Source of the DNA: Candidatus Nomurabacteria bacterium
Lineage (GTDB): Bacteria; Patescibacteriota; Minisyncoccia; Phycocordibacterales; UBA9973
Assembly: GCA_003155695.1 (NCBI GenBank)
Contig: PMDZ01000008.1
Coordinates: 1 to 38,487 of the forward strand
DNA length: 38,487 bases
Direction: 5' to 3'
The translations under genes and the position numbers were made by a program. The notes beneath the pieces were generated by a model, which was not told where the DNA came from, did no database searches, and saw nothing but the letters and a program-made list of their open reading frames with translations. Numbering within the stretch: the first letter of the stretch is position 1; every line of letters begins with the position of its first letter. Below, piece after piece: positions 18,543 to 26,558 of the stretch.

Positions 18543-19355
18543 ATGATTTCAATAGGTGATTACAATAAAATAATGTCAGACAGAAATATCTTTAATCAGA
18601 TTGTTTATACACCATTATCCGAGGCACTTCGACTTTTAGACGAGAGGCAAAAAGATTCGGAGTTGATGGCAAAAGTGGAGAAATTATTAAAAGGGGATAT
18701 TCCTGAAGTGTTTAAAAATAAAAAATGCGGTATTTTTGCAAGGCAAATAGCAACTCCCAACAATGAAAGTTTGCGATTTTTATCAATCGCCAAAGAGCAT
18801 AATTTATATCCAATATTTTTTGAATTCCACGATGATAAATTCACACCAAATAATAATGTATTCAAACACTCTTTAGCTCAACTTTGTGTTCAAAAAAAAC
18901 TTGATTGTAATGGTAATGATTATTCTGAAAAGATTACTATTGTGGATTTTAACAAACATGGCGGGAAGAAATTTAAAAATATTAAAACATTATGGGCCGA
19001 ACCACTTGTTGATTTTCACAGAAAATTATTTGAGTCCAGTAGTTCAAATATAAAAGACTTTTGTTATTATGACGCTTCAGATTGGTATGAAAGAAATGGC
19101 AAAAAGGCTACCAACTACTATACTAATTTTTTAATGTTATTCATATGCCATGGAATATTATTTGAAAATTTCGAAACTTTAAAAAATAGTGAAGGAGATT
19201 TCACTCAAAATATTCTATTGCCATCATTAGAGAAAGTTATCAATCTTATCGGGATTAAACCAATAATCGTTCCACTTCAACCTTTGGATTTGGAAACTGA
19301 CAATTTTTGGCTTCATCACTTACCTGGTGTAAAGAAATTCATAAATAAAATATGA
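18543..19355 (+). CDS. Hypothetical protein
   Basis: 270-aa ORF packed between flanking genes (4-bp overlap with the histidine kinase); no family recognised. Confidence 0.75.
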   Translation: MISIGDYNKIMSDRNIFNQIVYTPLSEALRLLDERQKDSELMAKVEKLLKGDIPEVFKNKKCGIFARQIATPNNESLRFLSIAKEHNLYPIFFEFHDDKFTPNNNVFKHSLAQLCVQKKLDCNGNDYSEKITIVDFNKHGGKKFKNIKTLWAEPLVDFHRKLFESSSSNIKDFCYYDASDWYERNGKKATNYYTNFLMLFICHGILFENFETLKNSEGDFTQNILLPSLEKVINLIGIKPIIVPLQPLDLETDNFWLHHLPGVKKFINKI

Positions 19356-21049
19356 TTAATGAAATTATAAATACATGTTACATAAATGCGCAAACGACTC
19401 AAGTAGCTACTCGAGTTCTCGCTAGTTATTCGCATTTAATTCCGGTTATTTTATCTTTGTTTTTGGCAATTTTAGTGTTTATAAAAGCCAAATATAATTT
19501 ATTTTCAAAGATTTTTCTTGTTTTTGTAATTGCTTTTTCGCTTTGGTTAGTCGGCGACTTTATTGTTTGGACTTCAAATAATTATTATTTGATATACGCC
19601 TCATGGGCTCCTCTTGATTTTATTGAAATTATTTTTTATATTCTAGGTTTGTATTTTGTTTTAGTATTCGTTCAACAAGAAGATATTTCTATTTTTAAAA
19701 AGTCACTTCTGGCTCTCTTGGCTCTTCCTGCTTTTGTTATCGTAATTACAAAATCGTCTATTTTAGGCTTCAACCACCAGGCCTGTGAAGCAATTAGTAA
19801 TGATTCTCTAAGCACCTACAAACTTATTGTTGAAGGGGTATTATTGATCGTAATGCTTTATTATATGATTATTCCCTTTGTAAAGAAACTTACATCACAA
19901 AAGAAGAAAACTCACCTGATTATGATTGGTTCAATGTTTTTATTTCTTTCAATTTTTGCCGTGACAGAATATATAGCTTCTACTACCGGGTATTATGAAA
20001 TAAACCTTTATAGTTTATTTTTACTGCCAATATTTCTCTTTGTAATTATTTATGCCGTATTTGAGCTTGATATTTTTAATTTCCAAATGCTTGGGACGCA
20101 ATATTTAGTTGTGGGGTTGGTTGTTCTTGTTGTCGGTCAACTGTTCTTCGTTAATGGCACTGTTGACCAACTGCTTACCATATTAACTGTCGTTGTAACT
20201 GTCGGTTTAAGTATTCTTTTATATAGAAATTTAAAAAAAGAATCTGACCAGAGAGTTCGTATTGAGAAACTTTCCACAGATTTAGAGCAATCAAAATGGC
20301 GCATAGAGGAGGCTAATATGAAACTTGGCGATGCTAATGAAAGATTAAAAGGATTAGATAAATTAAAAACCGAATTCGTCTCTCTGGCATCACATCAATT
20401 GCGAAGTCCTTTAACAGCTATTAAAGGTTATGCTTCTATGCTTTCGGAGGGCGATTATGGGGAAATTAACCAGCAAGCCAAAGAAACAATCGACAGAATA
20501 ATGGAATCAAGCAACAATCTGACTTTGGTTGTCGAGGATTTACTGAATGTTTCCAAAATTGAATCGGGCGGTATGAAATACGAAATGGTTAAATTCGACT
20601 TCAGTGATTTGGTTAAGGAAACAGCCAAAGAACTTTCGATTACAGCCGAGAAGAAAGGCTTGAAATTAATTTGTAATATTCCGGATGATAAAAAATATAT
20701 AGTAAATGGAGATAAAGAAAAACTCAGACAGGTTCTGGTCAATTTGATTGATAACTCTATGAAATATACAAAGGAAGGTCAAATAGAAGTTGGCTTATCG
20801 GCTGATGGTAAGGGGAAAATTATTCTGTCTGTCAAAGATACCGGAGCGGGGATAACCAAAGAAGCGATTGAAACTCTGTTCAAAAAGTTTTCTCGTGGCG
20901 ACGGAGCCAAGTTGAACACTTCCGGTTCCGGTCTCGGCCTTTATTTGGTAAAAGAAATCGTCGAAGCCCACAAAGGCCGCGCCTGGGTAAAATCCGAAGG
21001 CCTCGGCAAAGGTTCAACTTTCTTTGTGGAGATGGACGAAGTGAAATAA
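19352..21049 (+). CDS. Sensor histidine kinase with N-terminal multi-TM (7TM-type) sensor region
   Basis: H-box SLASHQLRSPLTAIKGY; N-box VLVNLIDNSMKYT; VKDTGAGI; GSGLGLYLVKEIVEAHKG. Confidence 0.95.
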   Translation: MINEIINTCYINAQTTQVATRVLASYSHLIPVILSLFLAILVFIKAKYNLFSKIFLVFVIAFSLWLVGDFIVWTSNNYYLIYASWAPLDFIEIIFYILGLYFVLVFVQQEDISIFKKSLLALLALPAFVIVITKSSILGFNHQACEAISNDSLSTYKLIVEGVLLIVMLYYMIIPFVKKLTSQKKKTHLIMIGSMFLFLSIFAVTEYIASTTGYYEINLYSLFLLPIFLFVIIYAVFELDIFNFQMLGTQYLVVGLVVLVVGQLFFVNGTVDQLLTILTVVVTVGLSILLYRNLKKESDQRVRIEKLSTDLEQSKWRIEEANMKLGDANERLKGLDKLKTEFVSLASHQLRSPLTAIKGYASMLSEGDYGEINQQAKETIDRIMESSNNLTLVVEDLLNVSKIESGGMKYEMVKFDFSDLVKETAKELSITAEKKGLKLICNIPDDKKYIVNGDKEKLRQVLVNLIDNSMKYTKEGQIEVGLSADGKGKIILSVKDTGAGITKEAIETLFKKFSRGDGAKLNTSGSGLGLYLVKEIVEAHKGRAWVKSEGLGKGSTFFVEMDEVK

Positions 21050-21078
21050 AATTAATTTTATTTCATCGTACGTTTTGC

Positions 21079-21107
21079 TTGACTTTTTGTTGATTTAATT
21101 GTAATAT
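21079..21107 (+). promoter_or_regulatory. sigma70-type promoter of the NIS-like/hydrolase unit
   Basis: TTGACT - 17 bp - TAATAT. Confidence 0.65.
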
Positions 21108-21164
21108 GAATAAAATTATTATGTTGTTTGATAGCATAAATTTCTCAACTAAAACTATAAATCA

Positions 21165-22376
21165 ATGAAACTACATGAATTAAATTTTGAAAATCCATTT
21201 TATTCGTCTATTTATTGTGAGCGACATGTTAATGACTCAAAAGGTCGCTTTAATGAGTACTCGGAAGTAAATCCTATTTATGATCCGCAAGGATCTATGT
21301 CTCAAATCCAAGTACCATTTACTTGGATTAAAAAAGAAAATCTCGAAGTTTATCAGAGTAACCCATCACTGGAACTCTTATTAGATGTTTGCAGAGATCA
21401 AGAATATAAATTCTTTTGGCATCCTGACACTATTCGTTCGGCTTTTAACATTAATGGCTATGCATCTATGCAACCAACGAGTTCTACTAGAACAATGCTT
21501 TCAATGGATTCTCTGGCTTATTATGTAAAAAAGGATTTGGATAAAAAACATTTTCGTTTCGTTCGAAGATTGAAAAGAAGCTCAGTAATTCATAGTATAG
21601 AAATTTGTAATGAATTACGAACATTAGTATTTCAATTACCATCTGATTCGACTTACAGTTTTTTACCAGAATCTCTTGGTCTTGTTATCCTTAATGGGCC
21701 TTATGAAGAATCTGGCGTTCTCTTTAGGGAAACGAAACCAGCATCTGCTTCTAAAGATAAAAGGATTATTATACCTTATCATTCATTGTATGCTGATGAT
21801 CCTAATGATTTAGAATCAAAACCATTATTGATTCAATTGTGTGAAAAAAATTCACCCTTTGATCCACTTGGTTTCTTTCTTGAACATATAGTTGGTTACA
21901 TTCAAGATGCTTGGGTATTACTAGTTACTAAATTGGGTTTGTTGCCCGAATTACACGGACAAAACTCTTTAATTGAAATCGATGAGAATTTCTTTCCTAC
22001 AAGAGTTATCCATCGTGACTTTCAGGGTACTTATAGTGATTCCGAAATTCGTAGATCTCTTAATTTGAATGTTTTTAAAAAACACATTGTAGGAGAGGAG
22101 TATGGGACATCTAAAGCGTCTCAATATAGTCATGTTTACGACGGAATGATTGGACGATACTTATTATCAAGACTTACAAAAACATTTTGTGCTTATTATA
22201 AAAGTTTTGATTATAAAACAGTTTCGAGTGAAATTTCCCGTCGTTTTCATTCAATTCCAAACAACATAACTGATATGTTTCCGATTACAACCTATAAATT
22301 TGGTAATTCTGCGACAGAACAAGAGGGTAATGATGTGATCTTAGTAGATACAAAAGAACTACCAGATTTTCGTTGA
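21165..22376 (+). CDS. Divergent IucA/IucC-family (NIS synthetase)-like protein
   Basis: FFWHPDTIRSAF; QPTSSTRTMLSMDSLAYYVKKDLDKKHFRFVRRLKRSSVIHSIEICNELR; LLPELHGQNSLIEIDENFFPTRVIHRDFQG resembles the (E)aHxQNtll..d..P.r...RDf.g motif. Confidence 0.55.
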   Translation: MKLHELNFENPFYSSIYCERHVNDSKGRFNEYSEVNPIYDPQGSMSQIQVPFTWIKKENLEVYQSNPSLELLLDVCRDQEYKFFWHPDTIRSAFNINGYASMQPTSSTRTMLSMDSLAYYVKKDLDKKHFRFVRRLKRSSVIHSIEICNELRTLVFQLPSDSTYSFLPESLGLVILNGPYEESGVLFRETKPASASKDKRIIIPYHSLYADDPNDLESKPLLIQLCEKNSPFDPLGFFLEHIVGYIQDAWVLLVTKLGLLPELHGQNSLIEIDENFFPTRVIHRDFQGTYSDSEIRRSLNLNVFKKHIVGEEYGTSKASQYSHVYDGMIGRYLLSRLTKTFCAYYKSFDYKTVSSEISRRFHSIPNNITDMFPITTYKFGNSATEQEGNDVILVDTKELPDFR

Positions 22377-22409
22377 ATTTATTTGTTTTTAAATGTAAAA
22401 TAAGAATAT

Positions 22410-23189
22410 ATGAAAGAAAAATTAAAGACATCTGATTTTGGTATGGGTTTGACGGAGCTGTATATCTATGAGTCTACAAGCAAGACCAATAAGGTAATCT
22501 TACTTTTAAAGGGTATATATGGATACCACTTTGAGCTTGATGATTTTAAAACGGACTTACTAGGTCTTAAATGGGACCAATCGTTCATTAGATATTTTCT
22601 TCCATATGCTCATGTGGTGTGTGTAAATACCTCAAGACTTGATGGTTATGATCAAAATATTTTTTCTCAAAGACAAGATTCATTTGAAGGAAAAGATTAT
22701 AGTCAGGAAATAGATGATATCAAAATTGCTTTTAATAGAGCTCTTAAATTACTTTCTAATAACGGCCTGACAAATCCTAAAATCCATCTAATGGGAAAAT
22801 CATTTGGAGGTACAGTTTTTTTAGGAATGCCTGAAGTCGTTCAAAAGTCTACTTCAATTTCTATGTTTGGTAGTGGTTGCGGTAGAGATGAAAATACAAA
22901 AAGGCCATTACTTAGAACCTTACCAGATGAAGAAATCTTACTCAAAACAATAAAGGATTACAGGGGACTTTTCTCTTTCTATCATGGAGAACTTGATGAA
23001 ATTGTACCTATAGAATCACAAGAAAAAATTGTAAAGGCTAGCGGAGCAAAATTGACGAGCTTTATTACCATAAAAGGTGCTGATCATGAGTTTGAAAAAA
23101 TGTATGGTAAAGAAAGTTTAGAACCAGGAACCTTGTTGAGAAAAATGCTACTAAATAATATTTTGTTTAGTGATAATATAAAATTGTAA
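22410..23189 (+). CDS. Alpha/beta hydrolase (serine esterase-like)
   Basis: Nucleophile elbow HLMGKSFGGTVFLG; acid YHGELDEIVPIES; His IKGADHEFEK. Confidence 0.75.
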   Translation: MKEKLKTSDFGMGLTELYIYESTSKTNKVILLLKGIYGYHFELDDFKTDLLGLKWDQSFIRYFLPYAHVVCVNTSRLDGYDQNIFSQRQDSFEGKDYSQEIDDIKIAFNRALKLLSNNGLTNPKIHLMGKSFGGTVFLGMPEVVQKSTSISMFGSGCGRDENTKRPLLRTLPDEEILLKTIKDYRGLFSFYHGELDEIVPIESQEKIVKASGAKLTSFITIKGADHEFEKMYGKESLEPGTLLRKMLLNNILFSDNIKL

Positions 23190-23222
23190 AAACCTAGCAT
23201 AAAATATAAGTGCTAGGTTTTT
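23188..23222. terminator. Bidirectional rho-independent terminator
   Basis: AAAAACCTAGCA - 11 nt - TGCTAGGTTTTT, A/T tracts on both flanks. Confidence 0.9.
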
Positions 23223-24579
23223 TATATCCTTGAATTTTGAAACCAGTTTCGGTATCTTTTATTTCGTAGCCGAGAGAATTTATTTTCTTTCGGAGTTCGT
23301 CACTTTTTGCCCAATTTTTTTCTTGGCGGGATGTTTCGCGTTCTTTGGCTAATTGTTTGATTTCTTCAGGGATTGTTCCTTCTTCTTTTGTTTTGTCTAA
23401 ATCAAAACCAAATACTTTATCGAAATCCAATATTGTAGCTTTCTTGTCGGCATTGGGAATGGAATTATCTTTCAGCAATTCCCAGACAAGAGCCAAGGCT
23501 TGTGGACTGTCCAGATTATTATCCAGGTATTCCATAAAACGAGCTTTATACTCAGTACTAACTGTTCCAGTATCGTTTCCAAGAGCTATAACAGACTCTT
23601 TAAGGCGTGCTAAAGCTGTTTGTGAGCCCATAACAGTCTCAATTGTAAAGTTGGTCTTAGTTGAATAGTTAGATGTGTATAGCCACAAGCGGAAAGCAAT
23701 CGGGTCAACACCTTTCTTTATTAAATCTTCTAGTGTATAAAAGTTGCCGGCTGACTTGGCCATTTTAATTCCGTTAACCAGAAGGTGTTCGTTGTGCATA
23801 AAATATTTTACGAAACTTTTTCCAGTGGCGCATTCTGATTGGGCGATTTCATTTTCATGATGGGGGAAGATATTATCGACTCCGCCAGTATGTATGTCGA
23901 AACTTTCTCCGAGATTTTTCATACTCATAGCAGAACATTCTATGTGCCAGCCAGGGCGGCCTTTACCCAAATCTGTTTCCCAAAATACTTCTCCGTCATC
24001 CTCGGTCAAACCTTTCCAAAGGGCAAAATCTTGAGCATTTTCTTTTTCATATTCGTCTTTTTTAAGTCTACCTTCGGCATTTTCTTTCAAGTCGGAAAGT
24101 TTGAAATGAGAAAGTTTTCCATAGTCGACATCTTTGTGGATATTAAAATACACCGAACCATCGTCGGTTCTATAGGCGTAACCGGCATCTTCCAACTTCT
24201 TGATGAGTTTGACCATTTCGTCTATGTAGTCGGTGGCCTTAGTGTAAATATTAGCCGGCAATATATTCAAAGCGTCACGGCCCTTGAAAAATTCTCCGGT
24301 GTAGAATTCCGTAAGTTCTTTCAGGCTTTTGTTTTGTGCTTTGACTTCACGAATGATTTTATCTTCGACATCGGTAATATTCATCACGTGTTGGACTGTA
24401 TATCCGCTGTAGATTAAGAATCTTTTCAGCAAATCGGCAAAGACATAAGCCCGCCAATTGCCTATATGAGCATAATTATAAACAGTTGGCCCACAGGTAT
24501 ACATACCAACCTCTTTGGGATTAATAGGTTTAAATTCTTCTTTCTTTCTTGTTAATGTGTTAAATATATTTAAAGCCAT
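23194..24579 (-). CDS. cysS: Cysteinyl-tRNA synthetase
   Basis: MYTCGPTVYNYAHIGNWRAYVFADLLKR; GWHIECSAM; HTGGVDNIFPHHENEIAQSE; KMAKSAGNF. Confidence 0.98.
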   Translation of the reverse strand: MALNIFNTLTRKKEEFKPINPKEVGMYTCGPTVYNYAHIGNWRAYVFADLLKRFLIYSGYTVQHVMNITDVEDKIIREVKAQNKSLKELTEFYTGEFFKGRDALNILPANIYTKATDYIDEMVKLIKKLEDAGYAYRTDDGSVYFNIHKDVDYGKLSHFKLSDLKENAEGRLKKDEYEKENAQDFALWKGLTEDDGEVFWETDLGKGRPGWHIECSAMSMKNLGESFDIHTGGVDNIFPHHENEIAQSECATGKSFVKYFMHNEHLLVNGIKMAKSAGNFYTLEDLIKKGVDPIAFRLWLYTSNYSTKTNFTIETVMGSQTALARLKESVIALGNDTGTVSTEYKARFMEYLDNNLDSPQALALVWELLKDNSIPNADKKATILDFDKVFGFDLDKTKEEGTIPEEIKQLAKERETSRQEKNWAKSDELRKKINSLGYEIKDTETGFKIQGYKKPSTYILC

Positions 24580-25103
24580 ATAATTAGTATTATTGCCCCA
24601 ATGAGGATAAAAGACAAGATGATTAATAATTTCAACCTTTTCTTTTCACGTAAAATTTGTTTTTCGAGAATTTTGATTTTATCTTCATCGCTTGCCAATT
24701 GATTTTGCGAATTTACATACAAACTTTTTAATAAATGAGCGAACAGCAATTTATTGTTGTTTGTCCCAAATTTTTCTTCGGTGACAATGTCCAGCTCCAT
24801 TTCTTTCGAGAACTCTCCGAGTGCCTGTATTGGCTTATCGTGGATAACGATTATAAAATTATCATTAGCAATAAATATCAGTCTGTTACTTGTACTTTTA
24901 TCGGATAGGATTCGGGCAAGATTTAAATAAGCAAAAATATAACCCTGCTCCAGTCTTATTATATCCTCTTTTGGTTTTGATAATATCTCTTCCTTGATAA
25001 AAAGTGGAATATTATATTCTTCCAAAATATAGGCAACTTCTTCGTCGGAGGGCGATTCCAAATCTACCCAAGCCAACTCTTTGTGTTTATATTTTGATAT
25101 CAC
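24570..25103 (-). CDS. CorA-like N-terminal-domain protein with a single C-terminal TM; start re-annotated to GTG 25103
   Basis: LAWVDLESPSDEEVAYILEEYNIPLFIKEEIL...RLEQGYIFAYLNL; no GMN motif. The track start at 25166 lies upstream of a TATAAT (25111-25116) that sits 7 nt before the in-frame GTG. Confidence 0.6.
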   Translation of the reverse strand: MISKYKHKELAWVDLESPSDEEVAYILEEYNIPLFIKEEILSKPKEDIIRLEQGYIFAYLNLARILSDKSTSNRLIFIANDNFIIVIHDKPIQALGEFSKEMELDIVTEEKFGTNNNKLLFAHLLKSLYVNSQNQLASDEDKIKILEKQILREKKRLKLLIILSFILIGAIILIIWL

Positions 25104-25110
25104 AATGATA

Positions 25111-25140
25111 ATTATACTATTACGCTTGCAATTTTGCCAA
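25111..25140 (-). promoter_or_regulatory. Promoter of the CorA-like gene
   Basis: Minus strand TTGGCA - 18 bp - TATAAT. Confidence 0.6.
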
Positions 25141-25159
25141 CTTTTGTGTAATATGATGT

Positions 25160-25188
25160 TTGTCATTATAAATGTTTAAATATATCAT
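25160..25188 (+). promoter_or_regulatory. Promoter of rplU
   Basis: TTGTCA - 17 bp - TATCAT. Confidence 0.6.
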
Positions 25189-25208
25189 TTCGAAAAACAA
25201 AACAATTT

Positions 25209-25580
25209 ATGCCTAAAACTGCCAATACAACAGAAAAGAAAAATTTAAAAAGTACCGAAAGCAAAGAGTTTGCTGTCATTTTTACCGGCGGTAAGCAGTA
25301 CAAAGTGGCTGTTGGAGACGTGCTCAAGATAGAGAAAATTGAAGGGGACTTCAAACTAGGAGATAAAGTAATCTTTGACAAGGTTCTGCTTGTCGACAAT
25401 GGCGCCGATACGACAATCGGTACTCCCTATATAGCAAATGCTAAAGTCGAATCGTTATTTCAAAAACTCGGCAAAGGTAAGACCGTCAGTGTTGTTAAAT
25501 ATAAACAAAAAAGCAGATACCTAAAGAGAAATGGTCACCGTCAACCATATATAGAAGTTAAAATTTCTTCAATCAAATAA
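25209..25580 (+). CDS. rplU: 50S ribosomal protein L21
   Basis: EFAVIFTGGKQYKVAVGDVLKIEKIEGDFKLGDKVIFDKVLL...YKQKSRYLKRNGHRQPYIEVKI. Confidence 0.95.
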   Translation: MPKTANTTEKKNLKSTESKEFAVIFTGGKQYKVAVGDVLKIEKIEGDFKLGDKVIFDKVLLVDNGADTTIGTPYIANAKVESLFQKLGKGKTVSVVKYKQKSRYLKRNGHRQPYIEVKISSIK

Positions 25581-25608
25581 AAACAGCTTACTCGAGAGGC
25601 TGTTTTTA
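25579..25608 (+). terminator. Rho-independent terminator after rplU
   Basis: AAAACAGC-ttactcgagag-GCTGTTTTT. Confidence 0.85.
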
Positions 25609-25626
25609 AATTTGACTAATTACCTT

Positions 25627-25655
25627 TTAACTTATAAACTTAAAGTAAGTATAAA
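25627..25655 (+). promoter_or_regulatory. Candidate promoter of the 25682 ORF
   Basis: TTAACT - 17 bp - TATAAA. Confidence 0.4.
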
Positions 25656-25681
25656 TTGAATATCTATTAAAAATCCAAAAA

Positions 25682-25906
25682 ATGAGAAGGTATTTCTTTC
25701 TTTTTTGCAGACTAATAAATCTCATTTATGGGATACTTTGTATCTCAGTTGTTGTACGTAAATATCTAAACAACGAAGGTTATAATTTATATAATATAAA
25801 CCGCATTGGTGGAAAAGTATCATTTGTTTTTTTAGATAGTAAAAGGACAAACGGATATGTTTTTTTAGATAAAAGTACAATATACGAAGTTAAGAGACTA
25901 TGTTAG
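25682..25906 (+). CDS. Small hypothetical protein (74 aa)
   Basis: ORF with its own promoter-like sequence and a downstream terminator; N-terminal hydrophobic stretch. Confidence 0.45.
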   Translation: MRRYFFLFCRLINLIYGILCISVVVRKYLNNEGYNLYNINRIGGKVSFVFLDSKRTNGYVFLDKSTIYEVKRLC

Positions 25907-25907
25907 T

Positions 25908-25938
25908 AAAAAGCTTGGCTAAAGACCGTGCTTTTTTT
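25908..25938 (+). terminator. Rho-independent terminator
   Basis: AAAAAGC...GCTTTTTTT hairpin with T-tract, at the convergent junction with recR. Confidence 0.7.
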
Positions 25939-26557
25939 ATGCTCGGTTTTTGAGAGCGTTTTTAATGGTGTCACTGTCGGAGTACTCCAATTCAGTGCCA
26001 GTGGAAAGGCCGCGGCCTAGGGAGACAATTTTGAATTTATATTTTTCGACAAGTGGCGACATTTTTTCTCTCAAATACATATCGGTGTGTTCGCCTTGGG
26101 GGTTTAGAGATAAAGCAATAATAATTTCTTTAAGATTTTCTTTTTTAGCACGGCTCTCAACGGTAGTTATTAATTCTTTTATTCGAACAAAATTAGGAGT
26201 TTCTTTGGTAACAATTGGAACCAAACCCCCAAGAATAAAATACATGCCGGAATAATTTCTACTTTTTTTAATATTTTCATAATCGGCATCTTTTTCAACA
26301 ATCAAAAGGGAAGTCTTGTCAGTTCTCGGGTCTTTACACGTCTCGCATAATTGGTCGCCATCGATGTCTCTCTCGAAGAAGAGAAAACATGATGGACATT
26401 GGTGGATTAAATCCTTGATGGAGAGAATATTGTCTCCAAGTTCTTTGACATATGAAGGGTTTTTATGAAGAAGAAAGTAAACAAAGCGCCTGGCTTGTCT
26501 TTCGCCTATACCCGGGAATTCTTTAAAATGTTCTGCTAATTTGTCTATTGGGTTCAT
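25937..26557 (-). CDS. recR: Recombination protein RecR
   Basis: LAEHFKEFPGIGERQARRFVYFLL; CPSCFLFFERDIDGDQLCETC zinc finger; Toprim LLIVEKDADYENI; LGRGLSTGTELEYSD. Confidence 0.97.
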   Translation of the reverse strand: MNPIDKLAEHFKEFPGIGERQARRFVYFLLHKNPSYVKELGDNILSIKDLIHQCPSCFLFFERDIDGDQLCETCKDPRTDKTSLLIVEKDADYENIKKSRNYSGMYFILGGLVPIVTKETPNFVRIKELITTVESRAKKENLKEIIIALSLNPQGEHTDMYLREKMSPLVEKYKFKIVSLGRGLSTGTELEYSDSDTIKNALKNRA

Positions 26558-26558
26558 A

